Below are positions 15,541 through 25,057 of a stretch of DNA of 64,000 nt, piece after piece. Every line of letters starts with the position of its first letter. Position 1 is the stretch's first letter. The position numbers and the translations under genes are program-made. The notes below the pieces were generated by a model. It made no database searches, was not told the DNA's origin, and worked only from the letters and a program-made list of their open reading frames with translations. Origin of the DNA: CAYUQT01 sp964596165. Its GTDB lineage: Bacteria > Planctomycetota > Phycisphaerae > UBA1845 > JAFGLZ01. The stretch lies in NCBI GenBank assembly GCA_964596165.1, contig CAZQTW010000024.1:1-64000 (forward strand), in the 5' to 3' direction.

Positions 15541-16653
15541 TCATTTCACAGACGCGGGTTCAGCCGGGGGGGAAGTCGCCGTCGGAATCGCAGGAGCGCC
15601 TACGATCATCACCTTGATCTGGCGGTACTCGCGGTCGTCCGTTTCGATGGTCAGTTCGCCGCCCTCCGGCGGTAAGGTCAGTCCCTTGGAAAGCCGAAGG
15701 CTGATCGTATGGAGCTTGCTGTTCGGCCCACCGGACACCTCCGTCTTCAGCCCGAGCATGGGGGTCGAAACACGAAGGACTCGGAGGTCGCCGGCTCCAA
15801 AGCTCCGAATGAAGATCCGCTGAATGGTGTCCTCGGTCAGGGGCATCGGAACTCTGACGGGGTTGGGCGTCACGACGATCCGCGGTCGCAGGTAGGCCTG
15901 TGGACGGATTTCGAGGACGGGCATGACCTTCACTCCGGTCGAGAATCGCATCAGGCCGGAGTTGACGCCTTCCTGGTATGGCGGCTTGGCGCGAAGAATA
16001 AGCCGCCATTTCTTGCCCGCCTCCAGAGGCTCAAGGTTGGCCTCGAACGTGTTGCCCTCGCAACGGATCAGCTTGAGGTCCAGGGTGTCGTCCGTGTTGT
16101 TCTTGAGCGTCAGCGTTTTGGTCGGCGTATCGTCCTTTCCGACGGTTCCGAAGTACGTCCCATTGTGCGGGTCTATCGTGATGGGCACGTCAATGAGACC
16201 GACGATCGTGAGGTCAAAGCTGGGTTGAACGGGGTCGTTGCTGATCACCGTGATCTTCATCGCCACCAGCGGATTGAGACGAGCCGGCTCCATCGAAACC
16301 GTAAGGTTCCAGCTCTTGCCGGGATCGATCGAGACGTTCTTCTGCCCCACCGTGGTGCAACTGCAGTCGCTGACGACGCTCACGATCCTCAGGGGCAACT
16401 GTCCGGCGTTCTTGATGACGAAGTCGTGCGTAATGGTCGGCTCAGTGCTCCACCGCTTGCCGAGATCGAGTCTTGGACGGTCTACTTGGATTCGCGGCGC
16501 GGGACCCGAGGTCGCCGGGCCCGTTGCCGGCTGAGTATCGGCCGGAACCTTGCCCTCGTGTCGGGCACTCGGTCGGGAATCACAACCCGGCCAAGATAGC
16601 ACAAGTACGAGTCCCACAACCAGAGAGACAAAGCGTCCTGCTGTCTTGTCCAT
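15541..16653 (-). CDS. DUF1573 (ASPM-SPD-2-Hydin-like) exported protein, 370 aa
   Basis: After a signal peptide (FVSLVVGLVLVLSWPGC) with a possible but atypical lipobox at Cys23, the chain has a Pro/Thr-rich linker and an immunoglobulin-like DUF1573 domain: DLGKRW, THDFVIKNAGQLPLRIVSV, the signature DCSCTT and ISNDP. Two further beta-sandwich repeats follow. Such proteins are extracytoplasmic and usually structural or adhesive. The ATG at 16653 follows GGAG by eight bases; the frame is open 29 codons further upstream without a better site. It is divergent from the FHA kinase gene. Confidence 0.8.
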   Translation of the reverse strand: MDKTAGRFVSLVVGLVLVLSWPGCDSRPSARHEGKVPADTQPATGPATSGPAPRIQVDRPRLDLGKRWSTEPTITHDFVIKNAGQLPLRIVSVVSDCSCTTVGQKNVSIDPGKSWNLTVSMEPARLNPLVAMKITVISNDPVQPSFDLTIVGLIDVPITIDPHNGTYFGTVGKDDTPTKTLTLKNNTDDTLDLKLIRCEGNTFEANLEPLEAGKKWRLILRAKPPYQEGVNSGLMRFSTGVKVMPVLEIRPQAYLRPRIVVTPNPVRVPMPLTEDTIQRIFIRSFGAGDLRVLRVSTPMLGLKTEVSGGPNSKLHTISLRLSKGLTLPPEGGELTIETDDREYRQIKVMIVGAPAIPTATSPPAEPASVK

Positions 16654-16821
16654 CTGCAGACTCCGATAATCGCTTTTCTTGGTAAACCCGCCGCGTGGCC
16701 CGGCGATTCCAGGAAACCGGATCAGAATACCCCCTCGCACGGACGTTCCGACGCCCCGTGCTCCGCCATCTCATGCGCCCTCGAAGTGCCCGAGTTCATT
16801 TTACCACCACGTGACCGAAAA

Positions 16822-16850
16822 TTGACAGACCCGCAACTGAAACCTAGAAT
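16822..16850 (+). promoter_or_regulatory. Promoter of the FHA kinase gene
   Basis: TTGACA (16822-16827) and TAGAAT (16845-16850) are separated by 17 bases, about 125 bases before the kinase start. The remaining 16654-16976 interval shows nothing else I can name. Confidence 0.55.
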
Positions 16851-16976
16851 GAGGGTACCAAGAGGTGAGCCTGACACGTCATAATTCCGTATCCGCGGGG
16901 TCAAGCAAGCGTGGCGGCTGAGGAGTGGAATGACAAGGGCAATTCCCCACGCGGATCGTGCGATAGGAACGAGACC

Positions 16977-18647
16977 GTGGCTACGTTGACGGTTCTTCAA
17001 GGTCCGGACAAGGGGCGAGTATTTCGCACGGGTCCCGGTCTGTCTCCGATCGGCCGGACCAGTGATATCATTCCGCTGACCGACCATACGGTCTCGCGGC
17101 GGCACGCGGAGCTTCGACCCGACAACGGCCGCTGGCTCCTGGTCGACCTGAACAGTGTCAACGGAACCTACTTGAACGGCCAGCGGGTCGGTCAACCCGT
17201 GGCGTTGAAGCACGGGGATCAGATTCGCATCGGTGCCACGCTATTGGTCTATGGCGGGGACGACAAGACGCCGGACGGCGAGAGGCTGTTGCCCTCGCGC
17301 GACATGGTGGACCTGGACTTGGCCGGACGTCAAATCGACGCGTCCATCATCAGCCGCGCCCCCAGCAGCGACGACAGCGTCGTCATCGTTGACGAGCATG
17401 CCGTCGGTGCCGTCCGGTCGTGGCGTGTGATGCAGGGGTTGATCCAGGCCATTGGGTCGATCACCTCATCCGATCAGCTTCTCGAACGCGTGATGGACAC
17501 GGTGTTCGAGGAGATACGCTTCGATCACGGATTCATCTTGATGCGCGACGAGGAATCGGGCGAGTTCCTGCCCCATGTGGTTCGATGTCGAACCAAGGAC
17601 GGAACGACCAATCGCAGCCCGATCACGACCAGTCGCACCATCATCGAGCACGTCGCCAAGAGCAAGGAAGGCATCCTGTGCACGAATGCCCAGGCCGACA
17701 AGCGATTCGTCAAGTCCAAGAACGGAAGCATCCTCAACTACGGATTGCGTTCGGTGATCTGTGTGCCGATCACGGCGCGCGACGAGGTGCTGGGCATCAT
17801 CCACATCGATAGCTCGATCGCGGCGCAACAGTACAACGACGAGCAACTGCGTCTGATGATCGCCATCGGACATCAGACGGGCATGGCGCTGGAGAATCTG
17901 AAGCTGCTGGCCGCCCGAATGCAGACGGAGCGGCTGGCCGCCACCGGTGAGACCGTCGCCCACCTATCGCACTATATCAAGAACATCCTGCAAGGCATGC
18001 GCGCCGGCACGGACATGATCGACATGGGGCTGGAACGTGGGAATCTGAATACGGTCTCCACCGGCTGGCCCATCGTTCACCGCAACCTGCAGAAGATCTA
18101 CAACCTGACGATGAACATGCTGGCGTTCAGCAAGGACCGGCAGCCCTCGCGGCAGATGGTGCGGCTCGGCCAAATCGTCGGCGAAGTCATCGAACTGGTC
18201 CAGCGGCACGCCGACGATAAGGGCGTCATGCTGTTGGCGGAGACCGACGAAGATCACCCGCCGGTCCCGGTCGACCCCGACGGCATCCATCAGGTGACGC
18301 TGAATCTCATCAGCAATGCCATAGATGCCGTTGAGCCCCATAAGGGCGTCATCAATGTCCGAACCACGTATGACGACGACGGCCAGCAGGCGATTCTGAC
18401 GGTGGCCGACAACGGCCCCGGCATCGATGCGGAAGACCTGCGGCACATCTTCGAGCCCTTCCACTCCACGAAGGGTCAGGGTGGCACGGGCCTGGGCCTC
18501 GCCGTCGCCCGCAAAATCGTCCACGAGCACCATGGCCGAATCGACGTCAGCAGCATGCCGGGCGAGGGGACGATCTTTCGCGTCCGATTGCCCATCGCCG
18601 AGGCCGGGCTGGCCGAAAGCGAAGAGACGTTCGGGCCGGAACGGTAG
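16977..18647 (+). CDS. FHA-GAF sensor histidine kinase, 556 aa
   Basis: The N-terminal FHA domain (1-95; Arg27, SRRH at 40-43, VNGTYLNG) binds phosphothreonine. A GAF sensor domain spans about 160-315. A dimerisation helix follows with phosphoacceptor His332 in LSHYIKNILQ, then a GHKL ATPase with N box NLISNAIDAV, DNGPGI and GTGLGLAVA. No membrane segment is present, so it is a cytoplasmic NtrB-like kinase joining phosphoprotein recognition to a two-component output. The GTG at 16977 gives the usual planctomycete FHA opening (ATLTVLQGPDKGR); a GTG at 16911 is possible. No response regulator gene is adjacent. Confidence 0.88.
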   Translation: MATLTVLQGPDKGRVFRTGPGLSPIGRTSDIIPLTDHTVSRRHAELRPDNGRWLLVDLNSVNGTYLNGQRVGQPVALKHGDQIRIGATLLVYGGDDKTPDGERLLPSRDMVDLDLAGRQIDASIISRAPSSDDSVVIVDEHAVGAVRSWRVMQGLIQAIGSITSSDQLLERVMDTVFEEIRFDHGFILMRDEESGEFLPHVVRCRTKDGTTNRSPITTSRTIIEHVAKSKEGILCTNAQADKRFVKSKNGSILNYGLRSVICVPITARDEVLGIIHIDSSIAAQQYNDEQLRLMIAIGHQTGMALENLKLLAARMQTERLAATGETVAHLSHYIKNILQGMRAGTDMIDMGLERGNLNTVSTGWPIVHRNLQKIYNLTMNMLAFSKDRQPSRQMVRLGQIVGEVIELVQRHADDKGVMLLAETDEDHPPVPVDPDGIHQVTLNLISNAIDAVEPHKGVINVRTTYDDDGQQAILTVADNGPGIDAEDLRHIFEPFHSTKGQGGTGLGLAVARKIVHEHHGRIDVSSMPGEGTIFRVRLPIAEAGLAESEETFGPER

Positions 18648-18762
18648 GATCACGAGAACTACCGTCGAGGGCCCGTGCGGCGCGTTCCCTCCGCAGTCTC
18701 CTATGAATAGGCAGGTGGGGCTGTAACCGTCTACTATTCCACGCCTCGCGGGATCCAGAGAA

Positions 18763-19068
18763 GTGGCGCCAGCGACTGCCCTGAGCTGCATGTCATCGCA
18801 TTTCAACCACCCGGCGTACCGCGAGCGATTTGGCGGGAAGGGCCACGCCGCCCTTTGCGCGTATCGCCGCCAGGACGCCGATCACGGGCATTGGGTCACG
18901 GCACCGATGAAGCCCGCCGCAGAGGTCTTGCACGGCTCATATCTTGGCGACGTGTGCGTATCCGTCTATCAGAAGGCAAAGGTCAAGGAAATGAGGAAGG
19001 TGATCGCGGCCTGTCGCGAGCTGGGCGCTAATGCCGTTCGGCTGAGACAAGAACAAAAAGTCTGCTGA
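18763..19068 (+). CDS. Doubtful small ORF, 101 aa
   Basis: An open frame starting GTG, with a plausible helical C-terminus (KVKEMRKVIAACRELGANAVRLR) but a low-complexity N-terminus and no recognisable domain. The ribosome site is weak. It may be the end of a decayed gene or chance. The flanking DNA (18648-18762 and 19069-19648) has no gene. Confidence 0.22.
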   Translation: MAPATALSCMSSHFNHPAYRERFGGKGHAALCAYRRQDADHGHWVTAPMKPAAEVLHGSYLGDVCVSVYQKAKVKEMRKVIAACRELGANAVRLRQEQKVC

Positions 19069-19648
19069 CGACCGTAACAATGAAGCATACAGTAAGGGCC
19101 TAAGTCCCCGGCGTGACACCCGATGACATCGGCGAGACCACGAGCGAGTATCTCGCCTTCAGAGAGGTCTAGAAGTGGGCAGACCAGGAGAACCCGCAAT
19201 TGAACTGCCGAACAAGGGCTCCGAGCATCGCGGAGAGCCGCCGGACGACCTCACCCTATGGCCGCCCGCCTTTCCGTTCCGCCCGGCGTCAAACCGTTTG
19301 GGTGAAAGCGGCGTGCGTGCACGGGGCACGCCCCGAACCGGCGTTTCCTCCCTGGCACGGTTACCCTGGCACGGCCTACGGCCGAGCCGTGGCCGGCGGG
19401 GCGTTCCGTGGCAGGCACGCCGGCCAGGCGGGGCTGGGGACGGCCCGGTTCGGCTGCAGAATGCTCATCGGGTGAACAGAATCGCGGCTACCAGCGTTGG
19501 AAGAACACACCTTCTCACCTCGCCTCGGCGTACGGCATAACATGCACGCGCCTGTGGCCGGCGCATTCGGCTTGGGCATGGCACCCGACCCTGCGATCAG
19601 ACGCGTCACCCAATCATCGCAACGTCACAACCGCTTTGACCGCTTCGA
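19069..19648. other. Gene-free 580-base interval with short repeats
   Basis: No convincing frame is seen on either strand. An 11-base direct repeat CCCTGGCACGG occurs at 19350-19360 and 19364-19374 and runs into a GC-rich hairpin (GGCACGGC ... GCCGTGGCC). The region may hold terminators or decayed sequence. Confidence 0.35.
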
Positions 19649-21079
19649 CTACTTAGACGGCGACGGCTGCGGCGCCTTGGCCGGTTCAGCGGGCGTCTCC
19701 GGGCCCGGTCCGATGATCTTCACGTTGGTGCACAGATAGAGGGGCTGGCCGCCCTCGAGCTTGAACAGGGCCTCGCCGTACATGGCCGCATAGCCCTGTT
19801 CGGGCATCGGCAGCATGTGCACGTACCCTCTGCCGGAAGCGGTCATCTCCTCATGGTGCCATTTCGACTTCCGGAAGTCGCGCGTCGGGCTGGTGGCGAT
19901 ATAGGCCCACGCGTGCTCAAGCGGTTTGTCCGCGTCGATCTTCAGCCTCAGGCCGTCGGCGGTCGCCTTGAGGTCCCACGTCATTTGGGGAAATGTCAGC
20001 TTGCCGGCCGCCTTCAGAACGAGTGACGAGAACGTCGCGAACAGCCTGGGCATGTCGATCGGTGCGTGTCCCTTGTTGGCCACGTACAGAACGTACTTCT
20101 CGCCCTTCATGTCGTCCCAGTAAATGTTCAGCGCGTCGAGCGTCCAGTAAGGATCGTTCGTCCCGAGGATGAGGAATTTCGGTTGCGTCACGCGATCCAG
20201 ATAGAAGTAGGGATCGACAATCGTGAGCAGTTGCTTGCCTCTCGGCGTCTGCCATTTCTCAGGAAGATTGCGCTCGGTGTAGTCGTTGATCTGTTCGCTG
20301 TAGTGCCCGTAGCTTGCCAGTTGGTGCTTCATCTGCGCGTCGAAGTTGAGCACGTCGATGACGATGGGCGAGCATGCCTTCACCCGCTTGTCGACGGCGG
20401 AGGTCAGCCACGTGGTCCACCCCCGTTTGCTGGCGCCGCCCACCACAAACCCCGTCAGGTCGGACTTCCACTCCTTGCGAGCAAACTCCTCGATCGCATC
20501 CATGGCCCGAACGGCGCTCTTGGTCATCGGCAGCAGCAACAGCCACGTGGGGTCGCCCGTCCTGAGGTACTCATCCATCGTGTACGAGATGATCCGGTCC
20601 TCAGACTTGCCGTCGAAGATCGGCTGTCGGGGCACGTTGGATAGCACGGCCATGGGCGTCTGGGTGGAAGTGACGACGTGCGTGGCCAACACCTCTTCGA
20701 TCCTCGGCTCCCGCTTGGGTTTCGTGGTCGGTGTTCCCGAGGTCGCGTGCGATTCGCGTTCCTTGCGGAGGCGCTCTTCACGCTGCTTCTCCTCCTCGTC
20801 GTTCCATCCGCCGCCGGTGATGAACAGATAGACTTGGCTGATACGTTTCGCCTGGGCGGGGTAGAAGATGTGCAGGCGGTGATGCCAGTCCATCCCCTGC
20901 CACGTCTGGCTGGTCAGGATGATCTCCTTGTAGGCCACCAACGGCGTGACCGTTCCTTCGTCGATCACACGCCACTGATAGCTCGCGTCCTTTTTCGCAA
21001 CGTAGTCGTCGAGCGGCGAAGCGACCGCCACATGAACGAACACTAGTGAGACCAGTACCGTGCGGAACACGTTCCTCAT
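19649..21079 (-). CDS. PhoPQ-activated pathogenicity-related (PqaA-type) protein, 476 aa
   Basis: A signal peptide (VLVSLVFVHVAVA) is followed by SPLDDYVAKKDASYQW, the family's characteristic opening, and an alpha/beta-hydrolase-like fold with a nucleophile elbow GGASKRG (Ser217) and a distal His in NKGHAPID. The family was named from Salmonella PqaA; its substrate is unknown. A hydrophilic, Lys/Glu-rich insert (about 95-128) separates two strands. The ATG at 21079 follows GGGAG. It is exported and stands alone, with no operon partner on its strand. Confidence 0.85.
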   Translation of the reverse strand: MRNVFRTVLVSLVFVHVAVASPLDDYVAKKDASYQWRVIDEGTVTPLVAYKEIILTSQTWQGMDWHHRLHIFYPAQAKRISQVYLFITGGGWNDEEEKQREERLRKERESHATSGTPTTKPKREPRIEEVLATHVVTSTQTPMAVLSNVPRQPIFDGKSEDRIISYTMDEYLRTGDPTWLLLLPMTKSAVRAMDAIEEFARKEWKSDLTGFVVGGASKRGWTTWLTSAVDKRVKACSPIVIDVLNFDAQMKHQLASYGHYSEQINDYTERNLPEKWQTPRGKQLLTIVDPYFYLDRVTQPKFLILGTNDPYWTLDALNIYWDDMKGEKYVLYVANKGHAPIDMPRLFATFSSLVLKAAGKLTFPQMTWDLKATADGLRLKIDADKPLEHAWAYIATSPTRDFRKSKWHHEEMTASGRGYVHMLPMPEQGYAAMYGEALFKLEGGQPLYLCTNVKIIGPGPETPAEPAKAPQPSPSK

Positions 21080-21443
21080 TCTTCATCTCCCTGTATCGAA
21101 TGGCCGGTCTTGAGCCGGTCCGGATTCGCCGTCGAACTGCCTTCATTCGTCCCCGATGAACTGTCGGTAGTATCCTCCCCGAAATCGGCGATTGGGGCAA
21201 GCAAGCTCAGCGTCGTCGCACGGCGAAGGGGGTGGGCAAGATGCCCGCGCCCCCCAAGGGGCGAAACCCACCGACCGACAACGGCACTACCGTGTCCCCA
21301 GATGCCTTCAAGACCATGCTTGCCGTTCCGAATCGAATGCGTTCTCTTTCTTCTCTTGTCATGAACGACTCGGTACCGGATGATGAGTCGTCATATGAGC
21401 GCACTGTGATGTCACGTTTGACTTCAAACACGGAGGATGTCCC
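21080..21443. other. Divergent intergenic region
   Basis: A 364-base gap between the PqaA-like and flavin reductase genes. It should hold both promoters, but I see no clear -35/-10 pair, and the only frames in it are short and low-complexity. GGAGG at about 21432 belongs to the flavin reductase. Confidence 0.4.
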
Positions 21444-22019
21444 ATGAAGAAATCCTGTGGCGCAAAGACGTTGCCGATACCGGCGCCAGTGCCCGTGTGG
21501 GTGGTGGGTACGTACGACGCGTCAGGTCGAGCCAACGCGATGACGGCCGCGTGGGCGGGCGTCTGCTGTTCAAAGCCCCCCTGCGTCGCCATCTCGCTTC
21601 GCAAGGCCACGTATTCCCATGGCAATATCGTGGCCCGCAAAGCGTTCACCATCAGTGTGCCGTCGGCGCGGCACGTCAAGACGGCCGATTTCCTGGGACT
21701 CGCTTCAGGACGTGATCTGGACAAGTTTGCCAAGGCCAAGCTCACGGCCGTCAAGAGCGATCGGGTCGATGCGCCGTACGTCCAGGAATTCCCCATCGTG
21801 ATCGAATGCAAGCTGCTCCACACATTTGAGCTTGGGCTGCATACCCAGTTCGTCGGCGAAATCCAGGACGTCAAGATCGATGAGGAATTGTTGGAGTCGG
21901 AAGATTCACTCGATCTTGAAAAACTGGGATTCTTCGCCTTTCAGAGCGGCTACTGGGCCGCCACCAAGTACCTGAGCCAGGCGTTCTCCATCGGAAAGGA
22001 ACTGATGCGGCAGCCATGA
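21444..22019 (+). CDS. Flavin reductase / flavoredoxin family protein, 191 aa
   Basis: The split-barrel flavin-binding fold is visible in VPVWVVGTYDASGRANAMTA, the CCSKPPCVAISLRKATYSHG strand-turn and KAFTISVPS. Members bind FMN and act as flavodoxin-like electron carriers or flavin reductases. The length is normal for the family. The ATG follows GGAGG by seven bases. Its TGA overlaps the ATG of the next gene, an exported sialidase-like protein; why a flavin protein is coupled to it is not clear. Confidence 0.8.
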   Translation: MKKSCGAKTLPIPAPVPVWVVGTYDASGRANAMTAAWAGVCCSKPPCVAISLRKATYSHGNIVARKAFTISVPSARHVKTADFLGLASGRDLDKFAKAKLTAVKSDRVDAPYVQEFPIVIECKLLHTFELGLHTQFVGEIQDVKIDEELLESEDSLDLEKLGFFAFQSGYWAATKYLSQAFSIGKELMRQP

Positions 22020-23383
22020 AACCCCCACCCTGTTGCCCGACAATTGCGTTTTCTCTCCTGGCAGTGTTGGCCGCGCCCAACGACCTTGGCGCATCGGATG
22101 ATCCGAATGTCCTGAAGAACTGGAAAGTCGTTCCGCTGGCGAACGATTATATCGAGCTGTTCCGATCGCCGGACCCCAAGAACATCTACTCCTACACGCC
22201 GGGACTGGCCGTCTGCCCCAACGGCAGGCTGATCGCCACGATGGAACTGGGCGCCCGCAAGACCACCCCGAAGCCGAAGCTGCCCAAGGCGGTCAAGGGC
22301 ACCGGCCGCGCGATGGTCTTCACCAGCGACGATCGCGGCAAGACGTGGACGTACCGGACGAACTACTCGATGACCTTCGGCCGGCCGTTTGTGGCCGGCA
22401 AAAGCCTCTACATCCTCGGCGAACGAGGCGACATCGTGATCATCCGTTCCGACGACTGGGGCGAGACGTGGTCCGAGCCGGCCCAGCTCACGCAGGGTTG
22501 TGTTTGGCACCAGTCGGCGTGCAACGTCCACTACGCTCGTGGCTGCGTCTACCTCGTCATGGAAAAGCGAAAGCTCAGCGGCAGCATGGAGAAAACCTGG
22601 GGCGTGAGTGAGCTGGCGCCGGTGCTCATGCGGGCCAAGACGGATGCCGATCTCCTCAAACGCGAGAGTTGGACCTTCGCCTCGGAACTCTATTTCTGTG
22701 ACGCAGTGCCCGACCGCAAGCTTGACTGGTTCGGGGTGCCCTTCTTCCCGGCGTTCTACCCCCTGCCATGCCTGCCTTCCCTGACTCGCGGCTGTGCGCC
22801 CATCGGATGGTTGGAAACGAATGTCGTCCAATTCGTCGATCCGGACCACTACTGGCACGATCCCGCCGGTCGGACGTTCCACCTCTGGATGCGTGCCCAC
22901 ACCGGTTCGACCAACCTGGCCGCCATCTGTAAAGTCGTCGAAAAAGAAGATGGCACGATGGCAACGATGATCGAGACCGTTCCTTCCGGGAAGAAATGCG
23001 TCTTCGTGCCCTGTCCGGGTGGGCAGATGCGATTCCACATTCTCTACGACGAGAAGTCCAAACTGTACTGGCTCCTGAGTTCGCAATCGACCGACAGCAT
23101 GACCCGAGCCGATCGGCTTCCGGCCGATCGCTACAACCTCCCCAACAACGAGCGACACCGGCTTCAGCTCCACTTCTCCCGGAACTGCATCGACTGGTGC
23201 TTCGCGGGACTGGTGGCTGTCGGGGGCTCGCCCAAGGAGGCAAGGCACTACGCCAGCATGGTCATCAACGGCGACGATCTGCACATCCTGAGCCGATCGG
23301 GCGATGCCCAGGCCGCCAACGCGCATAACGGCAACATCATCACGTTCCACACCATCAGCAACTTCAGGCGGCTGGCCTACTGA
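22016..23383 (+). CDS. Exported sialidase-like (BNR repeat) protein, 455 aa
   Basis: A short signal peptide (IAFSLLAVLAAPNDLGA) precedes a six-bladed propeller-type domain. Two Asp boxes are clear (SDDRGKTWTY near 100 and SDDWGETWSE near 145), the hallmark of sialidases and BNR proteins. It may remove sialic acid or another sugar from glycans outside the cytoplasm. The gene starts inside the flavin reductase stop codon (ATGA) and its end overlaps by seven bases the convergent sugar kinase gene, which could phosphorylate the released amino sugar. Confidence 0.75.
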   Translation: MKPPPCCPTIAFSLLAVLAAPNDLGASDDPNVLKNWKVVPLANDYIELFRSPDPKNIYSYTPGLAVCPNGRLIATMELGARKTTPKPKLPKAVKGTGRAMVFTSDDRGKTWTYRTNYSMTFGRPFVAGKSLYILGERGDIVIIRSDDWGETWSEPAQLTQGCVWHQSACNVHYARGCVYLVMEKRKLSGSMEKTWGVSELAPVLMRAKTDADLLKRESWTFASELYFCDAVPDRKLDWFGVPFFPAFYPLPCLPSLTRGCAPIGWLETNVVQFVDPDHYWHDPAGRTFHLWMRAHTGSTNLAAICKVVEKEDGTMATMIETVPSGKKCVFVPCPGGQMRFHILYDEKSKLYWLLSSQSTDSMTRADRLPADRYNLPNNERHRLQLHFSRNCIDWCFAGLVAVGGSPKEARHYASMVINGDDLHILSRSGDAQAANAHNGNIITFHTISNFRRLAY

Positions 23384-24327
23384 TTGGCACCCTCGACCGC
23401 ATCCTGCGCCAGCTTAAGCGCGCCGAGGACAGGATCGGAAACACGACTCGTCGGTTGAGGGTGAAGCCCCCGTGCAGCCAGCGATCGCATCAATCGGTCG
23501 CGAAGACTGCCGCTGCCGAGCAGGACGCCACCGGCAAGCACAAGCGGGAACGCCTTGGCGAAACCGAGTCTACGATTGACGCCGGCAACCAGGACGGCAA
23601 GTTCCGTGGCCGCTTGGTCGAGGATCTTATCCGCCACGGCGTCGCCGTCCTCAGCGGCGGAGATGACCACTTCGGCCAAGCCGGCGATAGCAGCACGGTC
23701 GTCGGCAATGGGCGAGACGGCCGTGATCAGATCGAGCGGCGCCTTGATCCCCAAGCGATCGAGGAACATGTGGAGCAGTTGGGTGGCGGGTCCGCGCTCC
23801 TCGGCCGCCTGCGCGGCCGCTCGCAGTCCGGCGTGGGCAATCGCATAACCGCTGCCCTCGTCGCCCAATAGGAACCCCCATCCCCCTACCCGGCACGTGC
23901 GACCGTCGGATGACCGCCCAAAGGCGAACGAGCCGGTGCCCGAAATGAGCGCCACGCCCCAGCCGTCGGGCGATCCGGCGGCGAGCACGGGCACGGCATC
24001 GTGCACGATGCGGACATGCCGCGCCAGTCGCCTTCGCTCGAACCACTGGTTGAGTACCCGACGGTTCTCATCGCGGTCGGACCCGGAGAGCCCCAACACC
24101 GCGGCGGTCACCGTCGTGACGGGCAACTTCGCGTCGGCGAACGCGGCGTCAATCGCGCAATCCAGGTTCTCGATGGCACGGTCCAAACCCGCCGCCTGGG
24201 GATTCGACGAACCGGCGATGCCGCGCCCGATCGGGACCGGTTCACTCCCGAGCGAGGAAGTGGCCAGCCAGGCCACCGTCTTGCTGGCGCCGCCGTCAAC
24301 ACCGAGGAGCAGGGTGTCCGTATGCAT
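23377..24327 (-). CDS. BadF/BcrA/NAGK-type sugar kinase, 316 aa
   Basis: An ASKHA-fold ATPase: phosphate-1 loop LLLGVDGGASKT, phosphate-2 loop GVALISGTGSFAFG and adenosine loop LVLAGGVLLGSG, with the GFLLGDEGSGYAIA insert that is characteristic of N-acetylglucosamine kinases of the BadF/BadG family. It likely phosphorylates GlcNAc or a related amino sugar with ATP. The ATG at 24327 is preferred to the GTG at 24363 because the family starts close to the GVDGG strand. It is convergent with the sialidase-like gene. Confidence 0.82.
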   Translation of the reverse strand: MHTDTLLLGVDGGASKTVAWLATSSLGSEPVPIGRGIAGSSNPQAAGLDRAIENLDCAIDAAFADAKLPVTTVTAAVLGLSGSDRDENRRVLNQWFERRRLARHVRIVHDAVPVLAAGSPDGWGVALISGTGSFAFGRSSDGRTCRVGGWGFLLGDEGSGYAIAHAGLRAAAQAAEERGPATQLLHMFLDRLGIKAPLDLITAVSPIADDRAAIAGLAEVVISAAEDGDAVADKILDQAATELAVLVAGVNRRLGFAKAFPLVLAGGVLLGSGSLRDRLMRSLAARGLHPQPTSRVSDPVLGALKLAQDAVEGANQ

Positions 24328-24714
24328 CGGGTCCGTCCGCGCGAGTCGAATGATTCGCTTCACGCAGATCGTCAGTGTAGTGCTTCACGCCGATCGCATG
24401 CAATCGAATCCACGCGTCTGATGCACCCGCAATCCGTAACCCGCCCAGTCGCACGTCATCTCACGTGTGACAGGACACCGGCCGCGCACCGGGCAATCCC
24501 GTCCGCGGCCCGGCAACCGGGCGGACGGATGGTGCTTCACGACACCGTGCTCGTTCATCGTGGCGCGCCGTTCATGATTGACGATCGTGCCGCGCCGTTC
24601 TATGCTTATGTAACGTCCGGAGCGGATCCGATGGGGGAAATCGTGTCTGGGCGCGAGCCCATGAGTGCGATGGAGTCGCGCTCCACGAGGCCTGTCTTGG
24701 AGTCGAGCTGAGAG
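24328..24714. other. Intergenic region before the FHA-YchF pair
   Basis: No gene is seen. A short imperfect direct repeat (GCGCGCCGTTC and CCGCGCCGTTC, about 24565-24600) lies in the middle. The interval separates divergent genes, so promoters for both should lie here; none is clear. Confidence 0.35.
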
Positions 24715-25050
24715 GTGCAGAAGGCATATCTCCTGGTGCAATTCGCGGGCGGGCGGGTCCAGCGGGTCGAGCTGAACAAGAACCCGATGGTCTTGGGACG
24801 GCACGTCACGTGCGGTTTTCAGGTGATCGACCGGAAGGTTTCGCGTCGGCATTGCCAGGTAACCTACGCCCAGGGCCAGTGGTTTCTCGAGGACCTCAAG
24901 AGCAAGAATCATACGTGGATGGGCAGTGAAAACGTCGTGAAGACCCCTTTGAATGACGGAGACCAGTTCCGTATCGGTTCGACGTACATAACGTTTCGAT
25001 CGGAGGAAGACCCAACCCGAACTTTTACCTCGACGCCCAAGTGGAGTTGA
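24715..25050 (+). CDS. Small stand-alone FHA-domain protein, 111 aa
   Basis: The whole protein is one FHA phosphothreonine-binding domain: VLGRH (Arg29), VSRRH (Ser43-His46), and DLKSKNHTWMG where the usual NG-T turn has become NHTW (Asn65 kept). It has no fused effector, so it probably acts as an adaptor for a Ser/Thr kinase pathway. The GTG start is preceded by GAGAG. It lies seven bases before ychF, suggesting cotranscription. Confidence 0.8.
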   Translation: MQKAYLLVQFAGGRVQRVELNKNPMVLGRHVTCGFQVIDRKVSRRHCQVTYAQGQWFLEDLKSKNHTWMGSENVVKTPLNDGDQFRIGSTYITFRSEEDPTRTFTSTPKWS

Positions 25051-25057
25051 CGCCTCT

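Noticed and set aside
21180..21364. Short plus-strand frames with Pro-rich products
   Set aside because: They are low-complexity, have no ribosome site, and sit in the intergenic gap.
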